From Gillisella vitis (GTDB lineage Bacteria; Pseudomonadota; Alphaproteobacteria; Rhizobiales; Rhizobiaceae), in contig NZ_JACHLU010000001.1 of assembly GCF_014204625.1 (NCBI RefSeq), positions 610,352-674,351 of the forward strand: DNA of 64,000 nucleotides, given 5' to 3'. Below the pieces are notes generated by a model. The model did no database searches, was not told where the DNA came from, and worked only from the letters and a program-made list of their open reading frames with translations. Positions 29,389 through 37,945 of the stretch are shown here, in pieces. A program made the position numbers and the translations under genes. The number at the start of each line of letters is the position of its first letter. The first letter of the stretch is position 1.

Positions 29389-30311
29389 CAGGAATTCCTT
29401 TCCTGAGACAACATGCGAACAATGAACAGCGTGATGAACACCATCATGATCAGGAACAGCACCACGGCAATGGCCGCGCCATAGCCCATGCGGAAGCCGT
29501 ATTCGGACAGCGCCTCTTCATACATGTAATAGGACAGCACCCGGCTGGAGCCGTAAGGCCCACCCGCCGTCATGATCGAAACAAGGTCAAACGAGCGCAG
29601 CGCGCCAATCACCGTCACCACCATGGCAATGAAGGTTGCAGGCGCAAGCTGCGGCAAAATGATGTTTTTCAAAAGCGACCAGCCCTTGGCACCATCCATG
29701 CGGGCGGCTTCCACCTGCTCCGGGTTGATGTTGTTGAGACCCGTCAAATAGAGGATCATGCAATAGGCCGTCTGCGGCCACAGACCCGCAACAATAATGC
29801 CGTAGGTCACAAAGCGTTCATCAGCCAGCACGGCAAAATCCATGCCGGTGAGATCCTTGATCAACACCGAGAACAGGCCGAAATTGGGCGCATAAAACCA
29901 CGTAAAAATCAGACCAACGACGACCTGACTGATCACGAATGGAAAGAAAAACAAGGATTTATAGACACGAATGCCCGTAACCGTCTGATTGAGAAACAAC
30001 GCCACGGCAAGGCCAAACGGAATGGCCAACAGGTAGAGCACCAGCCAGATGACGTTGTTTTGCAGCGATGTGTAGAAGGCATCATCGCCCAGCAGCTCGA
30101 CGTAATTGCCAAGACCAACCCAGACTTTGGGGCCGAGGCCATCCCAGTCAAAAAAGCTGATCCACACAGATTCGAAAATCGGCAGGATGACGTAGACAAT
30201 GAACATCACAATGCCGGGAGCCAGAAACAGCATGGGCGCAATGCGCTGCTGGTTGCGCTTCCAGAAGCTGGATGATGTCGTGCCGGATAAACGGGTGGCG
30301 GTATTGCTCAT
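29388..30311 (-). CDS. Sugar ABC transporter permease, MalF type
   Basis: A 307-residue CUT1 permease. It has an N-terminal cytoplasmic tail, then FLAPGIVMFIVYVILPIFESVWISFFDW, and the EAA loop EAARMDGAKGWSLLKNIILPQLAPA. The ATG at 30311 follows GGAGG by 8 bases; a longer frame upstream runs through the intercistronic hairpin and is not favoured. Confidence 0.94.
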   Translation of the reverse strand: MSNTATRLSGTTSSSFWKRNQQRIAPMLFLAPGIVMFIVYVILPIFESVWISFFDWDGLGPKVWVGLGNYVELLGDDAFYTSLQNNVIWLVLYLLAIPFGLAVALFLNQTVTGIRVYKSLFFFPFVISQVVVGLIFTWFYAPNFGLFSVLIKDLTGMDFAVLADERFVTYGIIVAGLWPQTAYCMILYLTGLNNINPEQVEAARMDGAKGWSLLKNIILPQLAPATFIAMVVTVIGALRSFDLVSIMTAGGPYGSSRVLSYYMYEEALSEYGFRMGYGAAIAVVLFLIMMVFITLFIVRMLSQERNS

Positions 30312-30342
30312 ATTGAGCACCTCCAGAAAAAACAGAACAGGC

Positions 30343-30374
30343 GACCGGGTGCAGCAACAGCGCTGCACCCGGTC
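30343..30374 (-). other. Intercistronic stem-loop after the sugar binding-protein gene
   Basis: A perfect 13-bp inverted repeat, GACCGGGTGCAGC / GCTGCACCCGGTC, lies 16 bp past the binding-protein stop and before the MalF gene, with no T-run. Such hairpins often protect the 3' end of binding-protein mRNA and lower downstream expression. Confidence 0.65.
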
Positions 30375-30389
30375 CTTGGGAGGATGAGG

Positions 30390-31622
30390 TTATTTGTAGA
30401 CCCGCTGACGGACCTTATCGAGACGGGCCAGAATCTGGTCGATCTTATCGGGCTTGACCATGAATTCCTGGAAGCCTTCCATGCCGGCCTTGGCCATATC
30501 GGCCTGTGCATCGCGGTCATAGAACTGCGACAGGGCCTTGGCGTTGGAGAGCATGGTAAAGCCCTGCTCCAGAATAGGATCAGACGGCTTGGTCGCCTTG
30601 TTGTTGATCGGCAACTGACCAAGGGTCGCATTGATCTTGGTCTGCACTTCCGGCGTTGCCAGATAAGCGAGGAACACTTTGGCATCGGCCTTGTTCTTGG
30701 CCTTGGCCGGAATGTGGAACGTATCGGTTGGCGCTTCTTCAGCCGATGGCAGACCGGGGGTGATTTCCGGGAATTGCAGGAAGCCGATCTGCTCATCCTT
30801 CAGTCCACCGATCTTCATGGTGGCGACCGCAAAATTGCCCATCAGATACATGGCAGCCTTGCCCTGTACGAATTGCGGCATGGCGTCCTGCCAGTCAATG
30901 GCGGCATGATTGTTGATGAAATAGCCCGGCTTGACCAGCTCGGCCCATTTTTCAAACACAGCCTTCACGCGCGGATCGGTGTAAGGCACCTTGCCCGATG
31001 TCAGCTGCATATGGAAATCATAGCCATTGACGCGCAGGTCAAGATAATCGAACCAGCCAGCCGTTGGCCACAGCGCCTTGGTGCCGATGGTAAACGGCGT
31101 GATTCCGGCTGATTTCAGCTTTTCGCAAGCGGCCAGCAATTCGGCCCAGGTCTTGGGCGGCGTAATGCCTTGAGCCGCAAAAATGTCTTTGCGATAGTAA
31201 ATGCCCCACTGGTAGTAGGTGTAGGGAATACCCCATTTCTTGCCGTCAATGGTCATGGACGGTGCGGCAGACTTCAGCTGCTCATCCAGACCATTGGCCG
31301 CCCAGATGTCGCTGACATCTTCAAACATGCCCGCCTTGACAAAAGGCTCCATGCGATTGCCCGCATACCAAGCCATGACGTCCGGCGCATCGGCGGTCAA
31401 AAAGTTACGCACGGCGGCCTTATAGCCCTCGTGGTCAAAATTATTCCATTTGACGGTAATGTCCGGGTGCTGCTTTTGAAAATCCGCAATCATCTCTTCC
31501 ATGGCCTTTTTCGGCACAGGGTCAGATTGGTCGGAATTGAGGGTAATCTGCCCCGCGTAAGCGCTGGACGCAATAAAAGCTGCGGAAAAAACCAGCCCGC
31601 TCAGGCTTTTGGAAAAAGTCAT
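30390..31622 (-). CDS. Sugar ABC transporter substrate-binding protein (SBP family 1)
   Basis: A 410-residue periplasmic sugar-binding protein. The signal peptide spans about residues 1-23 (MTFSKSLSGLVFSAAFIASSAYA). Typical MalE-class segments follow: FQKQHPDITVKWNNFDHEGYKAAVRNFLTADAPDVMAWYAG and GKAAMYLMGNFAVATM. The start at 31622 is preceded by GGGAGGAA; an upstream extension of 26 codons is non-family. First gene of the operon; neighbouring GH36 and GH42 suggest raffinose- or melibiose-type alpha-galactosides, or mixed galactosides, as cargo (inference). Confidence 0.93.
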   Translation of the reverse strand: MTFSKSLSGLVFSAAFIASSAYAGQITLNSDQSDPVPKKAMEEMIADFQKQHPDITVKWNNFDHEGYKAAVRNFLTADAPDVMAWYAGNRMEPFVKAGMFEDVSDIWAANGLDEQLKSAAPSMTIDGKKWGIPYTYYQWGIYYRKDIFAAQGITPPKTWAELLAACEKLKSAGITPFTIGTKALWPTAGWFDYLDLRVNGYDFHMQLTSGKVPYTDPRVKAVFEKWAELVKPGYFINNHAAIDWQDAMPQFVQGKAAMYLMGNFAVATMKIGGLKDEQIGFLQFPEITPGLPSAEEAPTDTFHIPAKAKNKADAKVFLAYLATPEVQTKINATLGQLPINNKATKPSDPILEQGFTMLSNAKALSQFYDRDAQADMAKAGMEGFQEFMVKPDKIDQILARLDKVRQRVYK

Positions 31623-31786
31623 GCATTCCTCCCTGTTGTTCAGACCGAATGGAAATGCTCCCTTCCATCCTCGTCTGGCTCGATTGTGTGCGTCATTCAT
31701 TCTTGCATATACTCACAAAATCCCGCCCCTCCGAGCAGGTCTTGCGAAACTCTCTTGATCATTTCTACTTGAGCCGTAATAATCTA

Positions 31787-31804
31787 CCAGAATTTCCAGA
31801 AATT
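31787..31804. promoter_or_regulatory. Tandem direct repeat, AraC-type operator candidate
   Basis: CCAGAATTT (31787-31795) is directly followed by CCAGAAATT (31796-31804), 22 bp before the araC-family start and about 165 bp before the divergent binding-protein gene. Direct-repeat sites are usual for AraC/XylS regulators. Confidence 0.4.
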
Positions 31805-31826
31805 ATTCCGGTATCCTAAGGTTTCC

Positions 31827-32753
31827 ATGACCAATGCCCCTATAATAAACAGGTATGAATCAATTCCCGTCCACCCGGAGTTGAATCCGGCCCACCCTTT
31901 GGTCGTGTTTGGCGACCATCGCTTCTGCGCCGGTGAAATGCTGGAAGTGCACAAAATGACTGGGCCACACATGCACAGCCAGATTGAGCTGAACTTTGTG
32001 CTGCAAGGCGAGATGACCTATTGGTTTGACGGACGGGAACTGACCGTCTCGGAAGGGCGGCTTTGCCTGTTCTGGGGCATGATTCCCCATCAGGTGATTG
32101 ACCGACGCGAGGGCACATTGTTCATCTGCCTGTATGTGCCAATGTCGGTGTTTCTGGGGCTTGCCAGCCTCAGCCGGTTTCGGGATGCTGTGTTTCGCGG
32201 AGCGGTCATTGAAGCGCTGGACATCAAGCCATGGGACCGCGAGGTTTTTTCGCGCTGGCGAGATGAATTGCTCTCTGGCGACGAAGGAGCCATTGAGATT
32301 GTCCGGTCCGAATTGACGGCGCGGGTGATGCGGATCGAGCGCGACGGCTGGCAGGATCTGCGCGAGCAAGGCTCGGCGCTGGCAAGCCTTGGCCAGCGCA
32401 GTGACGACTGGGTGCCGCATGTGGAAAAAATGCTACGCTTTATTGGCGAACATGCGCCGGGCAATATTTCTGCCGATGATGTTGGTCGCGCGGCTGGCCT
32501 GCATCCCAACTACGCCATGGGTCTGTTCAAGCGTGCGGTCGGCATGACCATCAATCAGGCCATCGTTCGCCATCGGCTGGACACAGCCCAATCGCTGTTG
32601 ATTGCCACCGACCTGCCGATTACCGAAGTGGCCTATGAATCCGGCTTTGGCTCACTTTCCACGTTTTACGATGCGTTTCAGCGGCGTTTTCTGGAAAAGC
32701 CGGTGCAATACCGCCGAAGGATGCGGGTCAAAGGCGGCAAGCAAGCGGCATAA
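31827..32753 (+). CDS. AraC-family regulator of the galactoside operon
   Basis: A 308-residue AraC/XylS regulator, similar in layout to MelR/RafR-type activators. An N-terminal cupin-like sugar-sensing domain (PHMHSQIELNFVLQGEMTYWFDG, residues 47-69) is followed by two C-terminal helix-turn-helix units (ISADDVGRAAGLHPNYAMGLFKRAVG and ITEVAYESGFGSLSTFYDAFQRRF). It is divergent from the sugar-uptake operon, so it most likely activates it in response to an alpha-galactoside (inference). Confidence 0.92.
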   Translation: MTNAPIINRYESIPVHPELNPAHPLVVFGDHRFCAGEMLEVHKMTGPHMHSQIELNFVLQGEMTYWFDGRELTVSEGRLCLFWGMIPHQVIDRREGTLFICLYVPMSVFLGLASLSRFRDAVFRGAVIEALDIKPWDREVFSRWRDELLSGDEGAIEIVRSELTARVMRIERDGWQDLREQGSALASLGQRSDDWVPHVEKMLRFIGEHAPGNISADDVGRAAGLHPNYAMGLFKRAVGMTINQAIVRHRLDTAQSLLIATDLPITEVAYESGFGSLSTFYDAFQRRFLEKPVQYRRRMRVKGGKQAA

Positions 32754-32782
32754 TGCGCCTTCGCCCAAAGACGAAGGCGCAT
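32753..32782. terminator. Shared hairpin terminator between convergent genes
   Basis: An 11-bp perfect stem (32753-32763 with 32772-32782, core GCGCCTTCG) starts at the last base of the araC stop and lies 7 bp beyond the aldehyde dehydrogenase stop. It probably ends both transcripts. The downstream T tract is weak. Confidence 0.6.
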
Positions 32783-32789
32783 CTGTCTC

Positions 32790-34325
32790 TTATTCCACGT
32801 CGAATTTCACGCCCTGCGCCAGTGGCAGGGAGCGGCCAAAATTGACGGTATTGGTGGAGCGGCGCATGTAGGCCTTCCACGCATCCGAGCCGGATTCACG
32901 GCCACCGCCAGTTTCCTTCTCGCCGCCAAAGGCACCGCCAATTTCGGCACCGGATGGGCCGATATTGACATTGGCAATGCCGCAATCGGAGCCGCGATCC
33001 GACACGAAGGCTTCGGCTTCGCGCAGATCATTGGTGAAGATCGATGATGACAGGCCTTGCGGCACATCATTGTTCAGCGCCAGTGCCTCGTTAAAATCGC
33101 TGTAACGAATAACGTAGAGAATCGGCGCAAAAGTCTCTTCCTTCACCGGGCCAGTTTGCGACGGCATTTCCACAATGGCCGGGCGTACATAATAGGCATC
33201 GCTGCCGGTTTCCTCATTGACGCGCGCACCACCATGCACCAAACCGCCCGCAGCTTTTGCGGCATTCAGCGCTTTTTGCATCCCGTCAAAAGCGCCCTTG
33301 TCGATCAGCGGTCCCACCAGAGTTCCGGTTTCCAAAGGATTGCCAATCGTGACTGAGCCATAAGCCTTGATCAGGCGCGGCACCAGCGCATCATAGACGC
33401 TGTCATGCACAAAAAGACGGCGAAGCGTGGTGCAACGCTGGCCCGCCGTGCCCATGGCGGCGAAAGCAACGCCGCGCAGGGTCAAATCAAGATCGGCGGT
33501 TGGCGCAACAATGGCGGCATTGTTGCCACCCAGCTCCAGAATGGCGCGGGCAAAACGGCCAGCCAGACGCGGGCCAACAGCCCGGCCCATGGCGGTCGAG
33601 CCTGTGGCAGACACCAGTGGCACTTTCGGATGATCCACCATCACCTCGCCAATGGCGCGATCACCAATCAGCAGGGTCGAAAGATTGGCAGGGGCTGCAC
33701 CACCGGCCTCATTGTAGCGCTTCAGCGCCTTTTCAAAAATGGCCTGGGTGGCAATTGCGGTAATCGGGGTCTTTTCCGATGGCTTCCAGACCGTGGAATT
33801 GCCGCACACCATGGCCAGCGCCGCATTCCATGACCACACGGCCACCGGAAAATTGAAGGCAGAGATAATGCCGGTGACGCCCAGCGGATGCCAGCCTTCC
33901 ATCATCCTATGCTCAGCCCGCTCGGTGGCAATGGTCAAACCATAAAGCTGGCGCGACAGGCCAACGGCGAAATCGCAGATGTCGATCATTTCCTGCACTT
34001 CGCCAAGACCTTCAGAGGTGATCTTGCCTGCTTCAATCGACACCAGACGCCCCAGCGCATCTTTATGGATGCGCAATTCCTCGCCCAGCAGGCGGATCAA
34101 TTCGCCACGCTTGGGCGCAGGCACCAAGCGCCATTCCAGAAATGCGGCATGGGCTTTGTCAATCGCAAGCTTTGCCTCATCGGCAGAGATGGTCTTGAGC
34201 GTGCCAATCACGCTGCCATCAATCGGTGATGTTGCCGCAAGATCGCCACCCGTCAAAGCATCTGCGGGCACACCAAGGCTCGCCAGAATCTCGGCTACAT
34301 CTTGGGACAGGTCTGTTTTCGCCAT
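32790..34325 (-). CDS. amaB: Aldehyde dehydrogenase of the ALDH7/AmaB type (piperideine-6-carboxylate / aminoadipate semialdehyde dehydrogenase)
   Basis: A 511-residue NAD-dependent aldehyde dehydrogenase. Glu264 (LELGGNNA) and the nucleophile Cys298 (TAGQRCTTLRR) are present, and FNFPVAVWSWN forms the cofactor region. The C-terminal stretch SGAEIGGAFGGEKETGGGRE...MRRSTNTVNFG is characteristic of the antiquitin (ALDH7) branch, which oxidises the open form of piperideine-6-carboxylate to 2-aminoadipate in lysine and pipecolate catabolism. The gene is 59 bp downstream of an FAD oxidase that fits AmaA, as in Pseudomonas putida. The ATG at 34325 is favoured over an in-frame TTG six codons upstream. 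Confidence 0.9.
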   Translation of the reverse strand: MAKTDLSQDVAEILASLGVPADALTGGDLAATSPIDGSVIGTLKTISADEAKLAIDKAHAAFLEWRLVPAPKRGELIRLLGEELRIHKDALGRLVSIEAGKITSEGLGEVQEMIDICDFAVGLSRQLYGLTIATERAEHRMMEGWHPLGVTGIISAFNFPVAVWSWNAALAMVCGNSTVWKPSEKTPITAIATQAIFEKALKRYNEAGGAAPANLSTLLIGDRAIGEVMVDHPKVPLVSATGSTAMGRAVGPRLAGRFARAILELGGNNAAIVAPTADLDLTLRGVAFAAMGTAGQRCTTLRRLFVHDSVYDALVPRLIKAYGSVTIGNPLETGTLVGPLIDKGAFDGMQKALNAAKAAGGLVHGGARVNEETGSDAYYVRPAIVEMPSQTGPVKEETFAPILYVIRYSDFNEALALNNDVPQGLSSSIFTNDLREAEAFVSDRGSDCGIANVNIGPSGAEIGGAFGGEKETGGGRESGSDAWKAYMRRSTNTVNFGRSLPLAQGVKFDVE

Positions 34326-34384
34326 GGATTTCTCTTTCTTCAAAACTGGATCATCTGATTGTTTCGCCGCATCAAAGCGGCTGT

Positions 34385-35668
34385 TTAAAAACGGTTTTCC
34401 GTCAAGTGGGCAATTTGCGCACCCATCTCGTAATAGGCCTCCTTGATGGCCCGGAATGGCACCGCTTCCGGCTCGCTCAACGGCAGAGGCAATTCCTCTT
34501 CCGTGATCTTGCCCAGCACCAGATCGGCCAGCGTTTTGCCAAAGGTTGTTCCCGGTGCGATACCACGTCCGTTGTAGCCGGAAAAGCCGACAACCCGTGT
34601 ATCAAACTTGTGAAACCGTGGCACGGCATCATTCGTCATGCCAATCTGGCCATACCACTCTGCCTCAAACTCGATAGTGCCCAATTGCGGAAACAGGCGC
34701 TTCAGACTGCGCTTCGCCCAAGCCCGATGCACCGCAGCCCCGGTGTTGCGCAAAGCACCGACGCTGCCAAACACCAGCCGACCAGCCTGATCCATACGAA
34801 AAGACGACAGAATTTCTTTGGTATCCCAACAGCCTTCACGATTGGGCAAAATCGAATGGCGCAGGTTATCGCCCAGTGGCGCTGTGGCAAAATTGAAATA
34901 GGGCAGATGCACCTGCTCTTGTCGCACCCGCTGCCATGGGCCGGTGGAATAGGCATCAGTCGCCACAATCACCCATTGGCAGGAGACGCTGCCGCGGGCG
35001 GTTTCCACCAGCCAATCCTCGCCGTCCTTGCGCGCATCGACAACAGCACTCGATGTAAACAGCCGTGCACCGGCATGAATCGCCGCATGGGCCAAGCCTC
35101 TTGCGTAGGCCAGAGGCTGCAAGGTACCGGCACGCGGGTCAAACAACGACCCGGCATAGGCCGAACTGCCCACCCGCGCCTGCGTCTCGCTGGCGTCCAG
35201 AAGTTCAACCGGCGCGCCGCGCGCCGCCCATTGGCGATGGCGATCACGCAGCTCTTGCAGCCCTTGCGCCCCAACGGCCAGATGCAGCGTTCCGTTGGTT
35301 TGCAGTTCACATTCGATCCGGTGTTTTTCAATCACTTCGCGCACCAGAAGCGGGGCCTGACCCAATTGCTGCAAGGCACGTTCGCCATGCTCGGCTCCCA
35401 GCACCTTCGGCACATCATCCGGCATCACCCACATGCCACCATTGATGAGACCGACATTGCGGCCAGCGCCGCCAAAGCCCGCCTCCACCGCCTCCAAAAT
35501 CACCACCGACAAACCAGTTTCAGCCAGATGCAGCGCCGCCGACAGGCCGGTATAACCAGCGCCAACCACCACCACATCCGCCAGCAGGCGCTGATCCAGA
35601 ACGGATGTCGCCGGTGCCACTGGAGCCGTCTTTTGCCATAGCCCATGAGAACGCGAATTGCCGAGCAT
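34385..35668 (-). CDS. FAD-dependent amine/imino-acid oxidase, AmaA-like (L-pipecolate oxidase candidate)
   Basis: A 427-residue FAD oxidoreductase of the DAO family (PuuB/AmaA/glycine oxidase group). The dinucleotide-binding motif VVVGAGYTGLSAALHLAE is near residue 33, followed by EAVEAGFGGAGRNVGLINGG. The C-terminal FSGYNGRGIAPGTTFGKTLADLVLG completes the FAD site. It probably oxidises pipecolate to piperideine-6-carboxylate, because an ALDH7-type dehydrogenase follows in the same operon. A gamma-glutamylputrescine oxidase (PuuB) role is the main alternative. The ATG at 35668 follows AAGAGGCAAGG; a further ATG at 35689 lacks room for a ribosome-binding site. Confidence 0.82.
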   Translation of the reverse strand: MLGNSRSHGLWQKTAPVAPATSVLDQRLLADVVVVGAGYTGLSAALHLAETGLSVVILEAVEAGFGGAGRNVGLINGGMWVMPDDVPKVLGAEHGERALQQLGQAPLLVREVIEKHRIECELQTNGTLHLAVGAQGLQELRDRHRQWAARGAPVELLDASETQARVGSSAYAGSLFDPRAGTLQPLAYARGLAHAAIHAGARLFTSSAVVDARKDGEDWLVETARGSVSCQWVIVATDAYSTGPWQRVRQEQVHLPYFNFATAPLGDNLRHSILPNREGCWDTKEILSSFRMDQAGRLVFGSVGALRNTGAAVHRAWAKRSLKRLFPQLGTIEFEAEWYGQIGMTNDAVPRFHKFDTRVVGFSGYNGRGIAPGTTFGKTLADLVLGKITEEELPLPLSEPEAVPFRAIKEAYYEMGAQIAHLTENRF

Positions 35669-35781
35669 TGCCTTGCCTCTTGCGGTCATTTCCAGCCCTG
35701 ATTATGGACCTTTAAATCTGTTTTATCGAGTGGTCTATGCATAGCCGGACAATCAATATATCGATGTTTGTGCAAGAGTTT

Positions 35782-35796
35782 ATTCCGAAATGGAAT
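35782..35796. promoter_or_regulatory. Inverted repeat in the amaA-like/LysR divergent region
   Basis: ATTCC-N5-GGAAT at 35782-35796, about 50 bp upstream of the LysR start. Candidate LysR binding site serving both divergent genes; pattern only. Confidence 0.35.
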
Positions 35797-35846
35797 GAAG
35801 TTACCGAGAACACCCTCGTCTTTTGGACATGTCTTTTGGAAAAACC

Positions 35847-36749
35847 ATGCAAAGTCCCCGCCGTTTTTTGCCCTCCCTGCATCTTCTCTCAGCCTTTGAA
35901 GCGGCAGCCCGCACCGGCAGCGTCACGGCAGCAGCGCGCGAGTTAAGCCTCACCCAAAGCGCTGTCAGCCGCCAGATCAAGGCTCTCGAAGAGCAGCTCG
36001 GCGTCGAGCTGTTTCACCGCGAGCGCCAGACCATCCGGCTGACAGCAGGCGGCAATATCTATGCCCGCGAAATCCGCGATGCGCTGCGCATGATCAGCAC
36101 GGCATCCTTGACGCTGAAAGCCAATCCGTTTGGCGGCACGCTGAATCTTGCCATTTTGCCCACCTTTGGCACCCGCTGGCTGGCCCCGCGCCTACCTGCT
36201 TTTCTCAAATCGCATCCCGGCATTACCATCAACCTTGTCACCAAAATCTCCTATTTCGATTTTCGGCTGGAGCCGGTGGATGCCGCCATTCATTTTGGCA
36301 GGCCAGAATGGCAGGGGGCTGAAATGGCGCTGCTGCGTTCGGAAACCGTTATTCCCGCCTGTAGCCCGGACCTGCGCGACCAGTATGATTTTCACTTGGC
36401 CGAGGATTTGCGCCAGGCCCCCCTGCTACATCTCACCACCCGGCCAGATGCCTGGGAGCGCTGGCTCACGCAAAATGGTGTCGATGCCGATCAGGTGCGC
36501 GGCATGTTGTTCGATCAATTCGCCACCGCATCACAAGCGGCCATGGCCGGGCTTGGCGTGGCGCTATTGCCCGAATTTCTGATTGAAGAAGAACTGGCGT
36601 CTGGCCGATTGGTCAAGGCCATTGATCTGCCGATGAAAAGTGCCGAATCCTATTTTCTGGTCTGGCCGAATGAACGTGCTGCCCACCCGCCTTTGCAGGC
36701 GTTTCGGGACTGGATTTTGAAAGAAACTGAACAGCAGCGTGCAGAATGA
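35847..36749 (+). CDS. LysR-family regulator (GcvA-like)
   Basis: A 300-residue LysR-type regulator of the GcvA subgroup. The N-terminal PSLHLLSAFEAAARTGSVTAAARELSLTQSAVSRQIKALEEQLGVELFHR is the winged helix-turn-helix. The effector domain includes ILPTFGTRWLAPRLPAFLKSHPGI and DQFATASQAAMAGLGVALLPEF. It is divergent from the AmaA/AmaB-like operon and so probably controls it. The ATG at 35847 has GGA six bases upstream; earlier in-frame starts at 35823 (TTG) and 35829 (ATG) are possible. Confidence 0.9.
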   Translation: MQSPRRFLPSLHLLSAFEAAARTGSVTAAARELSLTQSAVSRQIKALEEQLGVELFHRERQTIRLTAGGNIYAREIRDALRMISTASLTLKANPFGGTLNLAILPTFGTRWLAPRLPAFLKSHPGITINLVTKISYFDFRLEPVDAAIHFGRPEWQGAEMALLRSETVIPACSPDLRDQYDFHLAEDLRQAPLLHLTTRPDAWERWLTQNGVDADQVRGMLFDQFATASQAAMAGLGVALLPEFLIEEELASGRLVKAIDLPMKSAESYFLVWPNERAAHPPLQAFRDWILKETEQQRAE

Positions 36750-36851
36750 GAAGCGTCATTCTTTTGTGAACGCAATGTTGAGCAAAAACCATCATGCAAT
36801 GCGGCAAAAAGAGCATCACGTCGTCTTGCTTGATCGATAACGTCACTTTAA

Positions 36852-37577
<726 letters not shown>

Positions 37578-37907
37578 AGTTTGTCAGGGAAAAGTGGAAC
37601 CCGGTTTTCCCGAAAAGACAAACTCAAGCAAGAGATTTTAGAGTCTGTCTGGTTCAATCTCACAGTACACGACGCAAAGATTTTTTGGCTTCGCACCCCC
37701 TCATCCGGCTGCCGCCACCTTCTCCCCGTAGGGGAGAAGATACCAAGATTTTAGCGCCGAGCTTCCGTTTCATGTTGAGCGAAAGGCCACCTCACATCTC
37801 TTCTCCCCAGCGGGGAGAAGGTCCCGGCAGGGGGATGAGGGGGGGCAGCGGCAGATAAAAACGTTTGCGTCGTGTACTGTGGTTCAATCTGAACCTGACA
37901 GACTCTA
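37578..37907. repeat. Two-hairpin dispersed repeat, copy 3, interrupted
   Basis: The left part 37578-37660 and the right part 37891-37906 rejoin to the same unit as the copies at 9033 and 11517 (GTTTGTC / GACAAAC and GGGAAAA / TTTTCCC arms; hairpin II with GGTTCAATCTGAACC). It is split within hairpin II by a 221-bp element at 37661-37881, with GTTCAATCT duplicated on each side. It starts directly after the ribH2 stop. Confidence 0.88.
37661..37881. mobile_element. 221-bp MITE-like element nested in the repeat
   Basis: Perfect 18-bp terminal inverted repeats, CACAGTACACGACGCAAA at 37661-37678 and its complement at 37864-37881, flanked by a 9-bp direct duplication GTTCAATCT (37652-37660 and 37882-37890). 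The interior carries two hairpins, CTTCTCCCC-N3-GGGGAGAAG at 37719-37739 and 37800-37820, inside inverted CCCCCTCATCC / GGATGAGGGGG arms. This recalls the intergenic mosaic repeats known from rhizobia. There is no coding capacity, so mobilisation would need a transposase elsewhere. Confidence 0.85.
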
Positions 37908-37916
37908 ATCAGAAAG

Positions 37917-37940
37917 CCGGGTCTGGATCACCAGACCCGG
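37917..37940 (-). terminator. Hairpin terminator after the amidase gene
   Basis: A perfect stem CCGGGTCTGG / CCAGACCCGG with a 4-base loop, 5 bp beyond the amidase stop on the minus strand. T-rich stretches lie on both sides, so it may act in both directions. Confidence 0.55.
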
Positions 37941-37945
37941 TATTT

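Noticed and set aside
37661..37881. CRISPR-like or tRNA-like structure in the hairpin-rich insert
   Set aside because: The two CTTCTCCCC hairpins are only two, with no regular spacers, and no cloverleaf can be drawn. Terminal inverted repeats and the target duplication identify a MITE-like element.
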